A stretch of DNA of 64,000 bases from Allium sativum (taxonomy: Eukaryota > Streptophyta > Magnoliopsida > Asparagales > Amaryllidaceae), in the NCBI GenBank assembly GCA_030737875.1, contig CM060912.1, forward strand, positions 262,937,731-263,001,730, in the 5' to 3' direction. Under the pieces are notes generated by a model, which did no database searches, was not told the DNA's origin, and saw only the letters and a list, made by a program, of their open reading frames with translations. The translations under genes were made by a program, and so were the position numbers. Shown here piece by piece: positions 13,713-25,109 of this stretch. The first letter of the stretch is position 1. Every line of letters starts with the position of its first letter.

Positions 13713-15003
13713 ACTCATTTTAAAATGAATAAAATCGATATAAATATCGTTCACGTCAAAATGGCGTCAATCTAATCCTCACGGCTTCACATATTTCAAT
13801 ATTCAAATATTCTATTTCAAATATTTCTATTTCAAATATTTCTATTTCAAATATTTCTTTTTTTCGAAACTGGAATGAGGCCCAATCAATTACCATATAA
13901 TGTTAATTATATGGATTTTCTACAACACATGTATATATCAACAACGATGAATAATCAACCATCAACCAGAGTGCACTACACTGTATAAGCATCAAATATA
14001 GACATTTAACGCTTATAGCAGCTTGTCAATCAATCGATCGACATATTTAATCAATCAGGATGAGTGAACTGCAAGTTTCATCCCAACACCCGTGTGGGGT
14101 TTCAAACAATCAAACAAATATTTTATTCGTGCAGTTGGGCGATGTGTAAAATATATCGTCCCAATCAATATCAGTCAAATCAGTGTATATAAACAAATCG
14201 GCCGATTTGTTTATAAATATTTATTTATTCACTTTCACGTTAAAAATTATATTTTTAACGATAAAACATTTTATTTCAACATATGAATTTCTATTCAATT
14301 CATTTCATTCGATAAAATGATATTTTTATTTTTCTAACATATTTTAGAAAATTTCGGCGGCATAACGGCACGATACTAGAAACGGGACAAGGCCTAGCCT
14401 TATCCCCGGTCTAGTGAAGGCCCACGCCATTCACACATCAATCAAAATCACCAAACAACCAAATTCAAATCAAATCATATAACTAAGCTATGCAACCAAA
14501 CAAACAAGTCCATGGTTTGTGGACGATTGTGTCGGGTGCTACTAAGCACCGTCTGCATCCTAGTATATATATATAAATAGAAATGAAATTGAAAGGTGAG
14601 AAATTCTCACATATAGCTATCCTAGCTCCACGACACTTCATTGATAGAAATCTTCTTCGTTATCGCCTCTTCGTCATCTTCATTGCCCGTAGTCACTATA
14701 TATATAAAAATCGAATTTTTACTTTGCTATTCAATATATAAAAAGCGAATTTTTACTTTGACTTCCGATATATAAAAATATGATTTTTCTTTTTAAAGTT
14801 CAAATCCTTTTTCGAAAAATCAGTTTTAACCTTTCTTTAAAAACAGTTTAACTTTTCAAAAAAAAACAGTTTTAATCTTTTTAAAAAAAAACAGTTTTAA
14901 CATTTTAATAATATCAGTTTTTAACTTTTAAAAATATTAGTTTTTAACTTTAAACAAAATCGGTTATCAAATATTAATAATAAATAAAAAAACGAAAACT
15001 TAC

Positions 15004-15340
15004 TTAGGGGGGCTGCCGAGTGGTCGGGGGGCTTCGTCGAGGTTTGCAGATCGGAGGGGCGGTCTTCGTCGAGGCATTGCAGGTCGGAGGGGCGGTCTTG
15101 GTGAGGTGGCGCTCGATGGTGGCGGGGTTTGCTGCGCGTTCATCAGTGGGTCGGGGGGGGTTAGGGCTACGGACGGGGATAGAAGGGGAAGAGAAGGGAA
15201 GAAGCGACGGAAGGAGGCGGGAGAGGATGAGGGCGCGGGTTCAGGTGGTGGGTCGTCGTTGATCGCCAGAGGGCGACGAGCGATTTCTTTTTTTTTTTTT
15301 TTTCTCTGATCTGTTGAAATGAAATCGGGGAGGGGGGCAT
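15004..15340 (-). other. GC-rich exon-like block in LTR, copy 3
   Basis: Third copy, in the LTR 10137-16260, with the donor-like GTAAGT at 15003-14998 on the minus strand. The A-rich repeat just beyond the donor has lost about 70 bp here compared with copies 1 and 2. Confidence 0.6.
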
Positions 15341-16418
15341 GGTATAGGAGGGAATGGAAATTTTTTTTTTTATTATTATTTATTTATGCAAAAGGGTTGA
15401 CTTTTACATATGACTTCGAAACGAGGCCCACCGCCTGTCGTCCTTAGCGTTTCACCCCCATTCCGAACTCAATGGGATATGCCTGGTGGGCTGATTCGAC
15501 TGTTTGAATCAGTTTCCGTTAAATTTACATTTAAATCACTATATTGAATTTTTAACGTACATTTCAAATTACCGGGGTCACATACTAACACTAAAAATTC
15601 CAGAAAAATATTTTCTAGCTTCGTATTGACGATACGGTCCTAACAAAACTAGTTTCGTCGAATTCTGAGACCGTTTGAAAAATGGCCAATTTCCAGTCGA
15701 TTAAAATCAACTGAAACTGGTCAAACGCGTTTTCTTTTGCCACGCTCACATATTGATTCGAAAATTTATGAAATTTGAAACCTAGCAATAACTCGACATC
15801 ACGGACCCAACAAAACTGGTTTCGTCGAAATCCGAGGTCGTTTGCAAAATGGCTATTTTTAAGGGCCTGAATTCCATAGCGACTATTCAGAATTTTCAAC
15901 TGGACATATCTTTTGATTCCCGATATGAAATCTTGGTTTTCCGGATTCGTTGGAAAGATATTCACTATTAGATTCCATTATTTTCGGTTTCACTAAAATC
16001 CGGATTGTTTTGCACCCGGTACATTCAATTGAAGTTTGAAATCGAATTATCGAACTACCGCGCCATTTTCGATTCTATTTATAATTATATATAATTATTT
16101 ATATTCTAACGACGGCGTATATAATATATACGTTATATTTATATTCAAAATAAATTTTCTCGTCGATTTTATTTAAAACAATCCATTTTAAATAATCAAA
16201 ATTCGTCAAAATTGCCAAAATAAAAATTTTAAACTGGCCCAGATTTTGCGGGTTATTACAATGCCCCCAATCAATCATTAACTTAGTGCCTGGCCAGGTC
16301 TTGTTGAGGATTGATTAGGACCATAACTGTGTTGCCCCCATGTCGGGACATGGAGGATTTGGGATCAGCTTCCATCCTGCCCCCCGGATCCTTTAACGGG
16401 GGAGGAATTTTCCCGAGG

Positions 16419-16530
16419 CGCTAAGTCTCTAGCGCTTTTATACTCTCCCGATCCTTCAGCGGGTTAGAGTTGCTGGGGCGCTGAATCTCTAGCGCTTTTA
16501 TACTCTCCCGATCCTTCAGTGGGTTAGAGT
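16419..16530. repeat. 60-bp tandem repeat
   Basis: Two nearly identical units in exact 60-base register, with part of a third. The core is CTCTAGCGCTTTTATACTC followed by TCCCGATCCTTCAGCGGGTT. Non-coding. Confidence 0.85.
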
Positions 16531-16569
16531 TCGAGCTCGGTTCATGATCTGCTCAACGATCCTTCAGCG

Positions 16570-16840
16570 GAGCAGAAGTTCTCAGCGCTAAATCATAGAC
16601 GCTTTTATACTCTCTCTCGACTCTGGAGAGTTAGAGTTGGGACTCAGCTGTTCCATCGCTCCCCGATCCTTCAGCGGGGTAAGAGTCCTTTCTCAACGCC
16701 AAATCATGGACGCTTTTATACTCCCTCTCGACTCTGGAGAGTTAGAGTTGGGACTCAGCTGTTCCATCGCTCCCCGATCCTTCAGCGGGGTAAGAGTCCT
16801 TTCTCAGCACCAAATCATGGACGCTTTTATATTCTCCTGG
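16570..16840. repeat. 111-bp tandem repeat
   Basis: The block containing CTCTGGAGAGTTAGAGTTGG and TCCCCGATCCTTCAGCGGGG recurs at a spacing of 111 bp (units from about 16621 and 16732), with a partial unit on each side. It shares the GATCCTTCAGCGGG core with the 60-bp repeat, so both probably expanded from one ancestor. The stop-free stretch 16637-17017 is a by-product of the repetition. Confidence 0.8.
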
Positions 16841-19800
16841 CGGTCGCCAAGGTTAGACTTTTGCTCAGGCGGCTCCGATCATGGTACACCGCCATGCCTT
16901 GTGGACGTCATCTTTGCGTCCTTTATACTTTCTCTCAGCTCTGGAGAGTTAGAGTCACGGATCAAGCGGTCTGCAATCATGCACGCTCATCAAACTCGTC
17001 CTAGGTTTACATTTTAATCCAAGCTCCGAGGATTAAAACCAGTCGGACAAGTAGTTGGAGCATTTGCCAAGGCTTTGAGTTCCTACGAACAGTCTACGGG
17101 AGGAATGGTTGGCACCAGACTTCGGGTACCTGCATTATTCACACCGCACGAATTAGTCACGTCAGTAACTCGGAAAGCATGTGAAAGCAAATTTTATGAT
17201 TGAAAAGTAAGCAAATTAAGAGGCAGTGTTGCCTCCTTTATTTGAATTCATGTAATTTGGTGGCGTCGAGCATAGGATCGAGCCATGTAGGCGGTCACAC
17301 CGCGTCCATCTGGAGTCGGACTATGACTTTGTAACTCAATGATTTATGTTCAATTGTCTTGTGGTCTTCCACGTGTGAGCCAAGGATTGGATGGTCATCC
17401 CGGATCCACCTTGAGCTATACAGCATTCTTTAGACGAAGAGCGTGGCTTTGTAAACGAGCAGTTCAGTCGAGCTCGTTATAGTATTGCTCTATGGCTCTA
17501 TATGCGGGTGTTACAAGTTCGATCGGTAGCAAATCCTGGATACCTACACCATCCACATATTAATTCATCTGAGTTAATTACATCAATAACTCATAAATCA
17601 TGCAAATATAAGAGTCATGGTTATAGAATAATCCTGTTAAAGGAATGAGTATCATTCTGAGTGAAAAATGGCATTGCATATTCATTGCAGGTCCATTTTG
17701 CTTCGCCCTATCTCTGTCAATAAAGGGCTTGATCGGGGTCTTGAGATGGCAAATGCGGCTAGGTAGGTACTATAAGCGAGTGATGAGGTCGCATCTCCTT
17801 CAAATCGCCTTTTTGCCCCCGTGCTGAGGGTAAGGATAGAGTGTCAGGAAGTCATGACTGGATTGCTAATGGTAGCACATCTTTGCATTGGTGTTAGGTT
17901 GTAAATTAGCATGAGAACAATGGATTCATGCTTATAGAAATTTTTGCACTTTCCATGCTAGGAAATAGGATATTACTGCTGATGGGATAATCATATCACA
18001 TAAATTTGCTGATATACCCTCGATCCCATATCGGGGACAAGGGTTGGTGCGCCGACAATCAACCAGCATTCATGCGTAAGCATTCTAGATCTTCAACTCG
18101 CTAACTTTCAGGCAAGACTAAGTCAATTGGCCAGGCAAATTCTTGATGTATCAGCTCCGAATTAGATGATGTAATCTCGAGCAATTTATGCTCAAATCTG
18201 TAGTTGCCTCCAGCCTTAGGGGAGTGAGTCACTTGGCAGATAATCGATGAAAAGAGTGGAAGTATGAGTCTTCACTTTCTAACTTCAGAACGCCGTTGGC
18301 CAGAAGTTTCATTCATGTACATCTCCCATCTAATGGGTGGCTGACTGGTGATTTGGTCGAATCATTTAGGGCGGTGAATTTGGCAATTGCATTCGTTGGT
18401 GTTTGTTTTGGGACAACCTTCCAAGAGAAATAGGCAATGTCGAATTGCATGTCATACCTCGAGGCATAAAGAACGATTGCACGCCTTTCACTTCACCTTG
18501 TTAGATGCATTTTGTGCTGTAGGAAGTTTATCATGGAGTTAACCATGACTCTCTTCCGGGTTTGGTCTCCAACGTTGGATCAACTTCCATTTTATCAATG
18601 GTTGTATTTCATAGTGTCTTGATGGGGATCATCTCTATCTTTTCTGGATTATCAGAACTTTCTTATTCGACCAGATGATTCGACTTTAGATCTTTTGTGT
18701 ATGAAATATGAGGTATGTTGTAACGTTCCAATCCATCCAATAACTCTTCTGCCCATTCTAGGTAAGCTGCGAGTTGTGGTTTCTCCGATTGGAATTCCTT
18801 TCGAGTCGTCCTTCGGGGGTTATCTGCAAAACTTCGGCGTTGGATTGCCGATCATTTCTTGCACCGTCTGTATACAACTTCCAGGTGCTTGATTTCATCT
18901 TTCATTTCGAATGGCAACTCCATATAAAATCCCGCGATAGTGAACTTACTGCATACGTCTTATTTGCTTGACAGGAGCACACTTAAGGTTTATACTCAAG
19001 AAATGACTCATAATTTGGGATAAAATCCCGCAAATATTAGCACTGGTCCAAACGAACACATCCAGGCTCGCCTACAGAAAGCATATAAGTTCTCTCGTTC
19101 GGAAGAGGTCTAAAGGAGATCCGATGTGAAGACCTTAGTCAGGTCGGCGTCACCAGTCGGAACACGTGCAGTTGCGTTATTAGATGTCACCCTTCTTCAT
19201 CCCGAATCACCATCCTCTCTGGAATCTATGTCTTCGGGCAGGTCGTTTGGCAATTCCTTTTGCGATGCTCCCATCATTCGCAATATTGACACCTCCTTCA
19301 CACTCCATTTCATCTGGAGAGGAAGCGTCTTTGGGTTTCACGCAATCTCTGTTGCGTAGCATATTCCATCCTTCCTAATCAGTCGGCTTCTCCAATAACT
19401 TGGTCACCATAGACCAGTCTCACTCCGTCTTTGGTAGGGATATTTAATGGTTAACACCCATATGCTATGTAAGCTCTGAATTCCGCTAGACCTGGTTGGT
19501 TGAGACCACGATCAGATAAGCTTGAATGCAATAGCATGGCTTGCAAGGCTTCAAGTAAGGTTCGTATATCCTATCACAACTGTTGTATGAAGTGGAGAGC
19601 TAATGGTTGATTCATATTTGCGTTGATCTCAAGTTCTCATTTCTTGACCAATGTCATAAGGTGGCTGGTGAGCAGTCAAGTTGTTATCATCCCAGCAATG
19701 ATCCATATATCCAATCACGGCCTGCGGAGGTTCAATTGGTTCCTAACTCTGGGGACCAAAGTACATCGATCTAACCCTTGGACACGTGGAAATCAATCTA

Positions 19801-20283
19801 TCTCGATGCGGTTGACGGAAAATAGGTGAACCGTAGGACATACGTTTTTCACCATGCCATTCAAGCGAAGGGTAACTTTGTAGTGCTAGGGTCCTTACTT
19901 GCCGTCGGGTATCCCATTATTGAGAATCATGGTCATTGGGATCTTTTGAGTCATCCTCAGAATAGTATCCGGATTGCTCTATGTCAATGTCATCTGGGAT
20001 TTCGCCTGTAGGACAGGTTTAAGTCACGTAAACTAGGTGATCACTATTCGCTCAGGAGCATCATCAGTTGCATTTGGGAAATATGCACACCATTGGAGCT
20101 CTGGAAGAGGAGGTTGTTATGAGACCATCATTATTTTGTATACTGCCATATCCAGCGTGTCGAATCTTTTCAACAACTCCTCACATTCAATAACATCGGT
20201 AGATAGAGGTCATGGCTTCTGGAAAGAATCCTCAGAATACCTACCGAATCTTGGTCGATAAGCATTTGTGATAATTGTGGGTC

Positions 20284-20460
20284 AGAATGTACTCCGAGCC
20301 GAAGGCGAGCCGTGCTCCGAGCCGAAGGCGAGGCCGTCAGCGGGTCCGGGCGCAGCGCCGGCGGGGGTCCGGGGCCCCGCAGTCCCAGTTCGAGTGTGCC
20401 ACCCTCCTCATGAACCACCACGAACGACGCCATGCCCGGTTGCTCCGTTCACCGCCATGA
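20284..20460. other. Short GC-rich island
   Basis: A sharp GC-rich block in AT-rich surroundings. It starts with a repeated CCGAGCCGAAGGCGAG and continues with CGCAGCGCCGGCGG-type sequence. It may be the GC-rich promoter or leader part of the old A-like LTR that continues at 20461-21474, by analogy with the GC-rich block of family A LTRs. It could also be a fragment of another LTR. It is open in several frames only because of composition. Confidence 0.4.
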
Positions 20461-21474
20461 ACCTTCGAACGCCAATACTTTGATCGAGATTTGTAGTCGA
20501 ATTACAACACTTAAACACATCTCAACCGTTCATCAAGAAGAGCTCGTTGAGCTCGATAGGTTCTCAATTGGGTGTTTTAGGATTTAATAAGCGGATTGGA
20601 AGAAAATTTGGAGGGAAATTCATTAATTTTAGGTCGTTCATATATTAGACGATGGAGGCACAGTTTTGGTATGCTATTGACCACGCAACTAGTTTTGACC
20701 ATAAAATAGGTTATCGCATGGAATATATACAGAGTGGGCATAATTTAATATTATTATATTATTTACTAAACTTTACGCCGAAGTATCATGATAAAACTAA
20801 CACATACGATATCCGATCGAGGATAAACTCCTAATCCTACCATAAAAAAATATTCCGAACCCGATGGGACAAGTTTCGTCGAACTCCGAGGTCGTTTGTA
20901 AAAAGTCCTTTATAATTCACAGGTGAAATATCATGCGTTTAAATTTCCCACGATCACAAAATAAATCCAGTCAACTTGAAACTTTGACATTCTACTAGAC
21001 ATTTTCCTTATAGATCCAATGAAATTTGTTTCGTTAAAATCGGAGTTAATTTGGCCGGTCTTTATTCCTTTAAAGTTACCCCTGTCTAAAGATATAAACG
21101 ATTAAATAAAAATAAGGGCGTTTGACGCTTCCACGGTCAAACGGAAAGTCCGATTGATACAAAAATGGAAACCCTACAATTATGAATCCAACGACACAAG
21201 TTTCGTCGCATTCTCAAACTGTTTCCTGGTACGCTATTTTTATACGCCAATGTTATTTTGGACACCGAAATACCGATGTTCAAAAATAACAAACTACCTA
21301 CCTATCCCGACTCTAAACGTCGATAGGAACTCAACGGAAATGGTTTCGTGACTTAATTCGATCATCTGCTCAAGTTATACACAATTACCCCTGAAATAAA
21401 TTAAATTAAATTAATTACGCGCTGTAGAAAATGACTGGGTGTTTATGGCTGCCGTTGTCACATACGACATTGGT
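20461..21474 (-). mobile_element. Old A-like giant LTR relic, distal half
   Basis: Diverged sequence containing four copies of the module found twice in family A LTRs (TTTCGTCGAA with a following GAG and CGTTTG), near 20860, 21020, 21195 and 21325. It is interrupted at 21474 by the Tekay/Del-like element and resumes at 32827. Orientation (minus) follows from the resumed half, which carries the LTR start. No coding sequence. Confidence 0.55.
21470..21474. repeat. Target-site duplication TTGGT (left)
   Basis: TTGGT directly precedes the LTR start TGTAACACCC and recurs at 32822-32826 after the LTR end GGTGTTACA. This exact 5-bp duplication marks both ends of the Tekay/Del-like insertion. Confidence 0.9.
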
Positions 21475-22885
21475 TGTAACACCCTATATCCATTAATGTC
21501 ACTCACTAAGGGAACGCATTAACTTCCATGGAGCATTATAAGTGTATATAGAATAGAACATAACAAGACAGATATAAAGTAGTACCTAAAAATTAAAACT
21601 TCATTCATTGCAGCAGAAAACAAAATAAGTTTGGTTACATCATCAAAACCAAATACTAGAGTCAAGTACATAAATATCCATCTTGAACGTTTTATTATCA
21701 GAGTACAAAAACAAAAGCATAATCCCACTACTACAAATATCCATAAAGGAAAAGAAAGATAAAGCGGAGCATTACTCTCAGCACTCCAAGCACTCCAAAA
21801 GAAAGAAATCCAAGCAAAGCTCCACTAATTCCCACCCTGAGGACCTGGGGGGAAAAGGAAAGAAAAGAGGCAAAAACAAACGAGGTCAGACATAAGTCTG
21901 GCGAGTCCAGTAACTTTAACAATATTACAAGTAAATCAACAGGGTAAGGAATAAACTGGATATAAGGAATGACTGTAACATAACAGAGTTGACAAGGTAA
22001 ATAAGGCATGTAAGATAGAACAACGACTGCGCTCCTAACTACTACAAGACATGCTCTGCACCGCACTAACATACTAAAAGATGATCCCTCTCGAACAACC
22101 ATTAATTTTGTAATAATAATAATGGTAGTCTCATGTACCCCTAGCTGCTGTCATAGGTGCCGCCTGCTCCTATCTCCACTAGATGTACCGACTACCCTAC
22201 CCCATACGATCGGCTCCCTAACACGTAGATACCCGTGCTGGTCCCATAGTAGGGTGTATCACTCCCTAAAGTGGCAACCTGATACTACTAAAAGGCACGG
22301 CTTATACCTACACGATGCAACAGCGTCTTACCTACCAGCCCGGACCCATGCACGCACATGACCCCGTTGGACTTGCACTGCCATAGCTAACCCTTTATTG
22401 ACCTCTTACAATCAACCCAAGTAAGCGTGTCCCGACCTCGACCTAGTTCGAGCTCACTAAGATACTAAATGGGTTACTGGTTGAAAAGGGTCCCCACACT
22501 TGACACAAGCTTCCCTCCTAAGCTTGGTCCCCACTAGGAATTCCCACTTAACCCCTCTTATTCCCATATCAAACTACATGTCTCAAGGTTCAGTGTTCGT
22601 TAATTCATTATAACTGTAATCTTGCAAGACCTCTCACATTAGATACCGTTGGCGGTTGCTGGACGTGCCGGGCGGTTCCGGGCAGGCTTACACCGCAAAC
22701 CCAACTAACCTCCTGTCTTTGCCCTATTACATATCTAATTTCTGCCTTTGACCTCTCACATTAAATAACGTTTGCGGTTGCTGGACATGCCGAGCGGTTC
22801 CGGGCATGCTTACACCACAAACATATCTAACCTCGTGTCGTAGGCATTCATTATCCTAAGTTCATCTCAAATTAGGGATTATAGT

Positions 22886-23827
22886 TGTTAGACCAAAAAA
22901 TGGTCCTAACACCCAAATCGTCGTATTTTGAGCATAGGATATGAAGAAATAACTGAAAAATAGAGAAAAGAGCAAGACAACGAGATTTTTATAGTGGTTC
23001 GGCGTTAACGAGCCTACGTCCACTTCATATTTTCTCATTTCACTCATAGATTACAATTACAATGAATATTGTCTTTCAATCACTTGAATTCAATGAATAA
23101 TTCTCTCCGAATCCATTGAATTTATTGAGGAAGATAGTGGTTATTCATGGAGAAGTGTTGGCCATGGCAGCCATGGATGAGGAGATGCCAAAAGTCCCTT
23201 GAAAATGCCCTCTGAAGGTGTATTTATAGCTGTAGGAAAGCTCCTGGGAGGACTGGTTCGTGATGGGGTACGTGGCAGGCGATCCATAAAAATAGGAGAG
23301 CCAGTAGCCTTGAGAATAGGTCAAAACAAGCTGTGTTTGAACAGGTCCGAAGGTCGGATCGCGGTCATGGGTCGGATCGCGGTCATGGGTCGGATCGGAT
23401 CGCGTAGGCAAGGGCGGATCGGATCGCGGTCATGGGTCGGATCGGATCGCGTAGGCAAGGGTGGATCGGATCGCGTAGGCAAGGGCAGATCGGATCGCGG
23501 TCATATGCCAGCTTACACTCGTTCACGGAAATGGGCGTAACTTTCAAACCGTAAGTCCGATTGAGCCAAACCAAAGCTCAAACTGAAGCTAATTCAAAGG
23601 GCTACGAGTATATGAGGTGAATAGATCCAAATGAGGTCATTTGATAGGGGTTTCGGACCAGTTTATACTGATGTTGTGATTTTGACCAAACTGCCTTGTG
23701 TCTTCTGACGATGCTTCCAATGCCAGAGAGCGATGTTATCCAGAGATTCCACATCATACAGCATTTACCGAGAGGTGTGTCAACATGATCTTTGCTTTGG
23801 GTAGCCTGGTCACAAAGCAGGCTAACA
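22886..23827. mobile_element. Nested solo LTR (942 bp)
   Basis: Starts TGTTAGACC, ends GGCTAACA (inverted ends TGTTAG and CTAACA) and is flanked by ATAGT at 22881-22885 and 23828-23832. The partner LTR at 31540-31570 shows the empty site with a single ATAGT. There is no interior, PBS or polypurine tract, so it is a solo LTR left by LTR-LTR recombination. The segment GATTTTTATAGTGGTTCGGC near 22983 resembles plant copia LTRs, but I cannot assign the family firmly. Strand is not determined. Confidence 0.88.
23350..23507. repeat. GATCGGATCGCG-type tandem repeats
   Basis: Interleaved units of about 16-23 bp, GGTCGGATCGCGGTCATG and GGATCGGATCGCGTAGGCAA, lie inside the solo LTR. They give translatable but meaningless frames on both strands. 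Confidence 0.88.
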
Positions 23828-24726
23828 ATAGTGATTCCCCGTTTACCCATAAATTCCAACCCAAATTTATGTGACAAGTTCTAATCACTTTATGCTTATA
23901 ATCTCAAGTTTATAAGTTATTCCAATTTTTCACCCAAACCCACTTATGCCAAATTTCACTTTTGCATGTTATAGCCATCATCAATTTATGCCCAATTACC
24001 AATTATCACAATTTAGGCCAAATTACATATTATAACAATTTCCCAAACTTTTCCCCATCGTTCCCATGTCATTCGTACGCATAATTCGACGAAGTATAAT
24101 TAGGCTTGAAGTTAGCCTAATCTTCATAAAAAGAAAAAGGAAAAGGAGAGGGAAGAGAGTCAAAACAGGCATAAACATACGAACACAAACAAGCATGTGA
24201 ACATGAATGACATATGAACATGAATAGCATATGGACATGAATAGGCATATGATAGGTTTATGTAAAAGATGAAAACTTGCAAACTTGAGGAGATCCATTA
24301 CAGGTATAATCATATGATCACAATTTACAGCTTATAATAATTACTTTATTTTAATTATCTTGTGAAAGCTACATGAACTCACAGAGATAGGTTTAAGAAA
24401 GAAGAGAACAATTCTGAATTCCGATTTCAGAAGTTGATTAGCAAATCCGTTGATGTAGGCTTTGATTGTAGTCTTCCAACTTGAATTTAATTAATTAGGG
24501 TAGAGGCTAGGTTAGTTTAGGATTTAGCAGCATGGAGGCGCCATTACTTTGATTAATGAATTAGGGTTAGGTCTAGGTGTGTTTATATAGGTGTAGTTGG
24601 TGAATTAAGGCCTTAGGATTAGGTTCCATCTAAACCCTCCAAATCCGAAATACGCATCACTCAGCCAACCAGATGTCGCCACGCAGCCCTAAACCACAAA
24701 ATTTCGTCACTGTCTAGGTAAGATTG

Positions 24727-24830
24727 CAGGGGTCGACCCCTACATGGGGTGTCGACACCTATGTCGACATCCCTATAGCAGGGTCGACACCTGTGTCGAC
24801 TCCCATAGTAGGGGGTCGACACCCTCTGGT
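24727..24830. repeat. GTCGAC palindrome cluster
   Basis: At least five GTCGAC sites in about 100 bp, including GGGGTCGACCCC. It recurs in diverged form in the partner LTR at 32457-32550. Confidence 0.75.
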
Positions 24831-25096
24831 GGGAATTTTCCCGCCCAGCCTCCTTCTGCTTTTGAATCCCGAATTTGATTTATTAATTATTAATATAATT
24901 TCTGGTTTAAACTTAAATCTTCTAACCTCCATAACTTCTTCATACTGAATCCGTTTTATACAAACTCAGAATCTATCTCAAGCAGAATTCCAAGACGAAC
25001 GCAACGGCATAACCTGTTTTACTTAATTCTTCTTCAAAAAAATTAAGTATTCTTTAATTTGTGAATTTTAATGCTATAAAATTACAGGGTGTTACA

Positions 25097-25109
25097 TTCT
25101 CCCCTCCTT
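25097..25109 (-). other. Polypurine tract of Tekay/Del-like element
   Basis: On the minus strand, AAGGAGGGGAGAA directly before the LTR start. It is preceded by TTTCGAGGACGAAATCC, the well-known chromovirus motif. Confidence 0.88.

Larger units (their letters stand above)
10137..16260 (-). mobile_element. Family A giant LTR, complete copy (6124 bp)
   Basis: Bounded by TG at 10137 and CA at 16260 in plus-strand view. Collinear with 2897-9102 apart from small indels, the clearest a loss of about 70 bp in the A-rich repeat near 14890. A 22-bp repeat array lies at 13426-13712. This is the outermost LTR of the array in the window. The sequence beyond 16260 is not the usual interior. Confidence 0.88.
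16261..20283 (-). other. Decayed region with scraps of minus-strand coding sequence
   Basis: No intact gene. Short minus-strand stretches look like decayed protein sequence: DVIECEELLKRFDTLDMAVY near 20200-20140, EIPDDIDIEQSGYYSEDDSK near 20005-19945, IEPPQAVIGYMDHCWDDN near 19735-19683 and DASSPDEMECEGGVNIAND near 19330-19275. All are separated by stops or frameshifts. I cannot assign a family. The right half may be the degraded pol or linker region of a Ty3/gypsy element of Tat/Ogre type, but this is a guess. Minus-strand sequence at 16272-16261 reads GATTGGGGGCAT next to the family A LTR, which resembles a polypurine tract. Two related segments about 400 bp apart (near 17110-17210 and 17510-17620) share the pattern of GTACCTG, CA-rich, AATTA and TCAATAACTC blocks. 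Confidence 0.4.
21475..25096 (-). mobile_element. 3' LTR of Tekay/Del-like element (with nested solo LTR)
   Basis: The LTR runs from TGTAACACCC at 21475 to GTTACA at 25096 in plus view. Coding is on the minus strand, so this is the 3' LTR. It is 3622 bp against 2654 bp for the partner at 30168-32821. The difference is mostly a 942-bp solo LTR plus its 5-bp duplication at 22886-23832. The remaining 2675 bp match the partner with small differences. Confidence 0.92.

Noticed and set aside
16637..17017. A 126-codon plus-strand frame
   Set aside because: It is an internal translation of the 111-bp tandem repeat (the same 20-odd residues appear twice).
23145..23574. Frames with repeated DRDPTHD- or RIGSR-like units
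   Set aside because: Tandem GATCGG repeats in the solo LTR read in several phases on both strands.
22862..23827. Possibility of a CRISPR-like or satellite array in the GATCGG repeats
   Set aside because: The units abut without unique spacers, and the context is a plant solo LTR.
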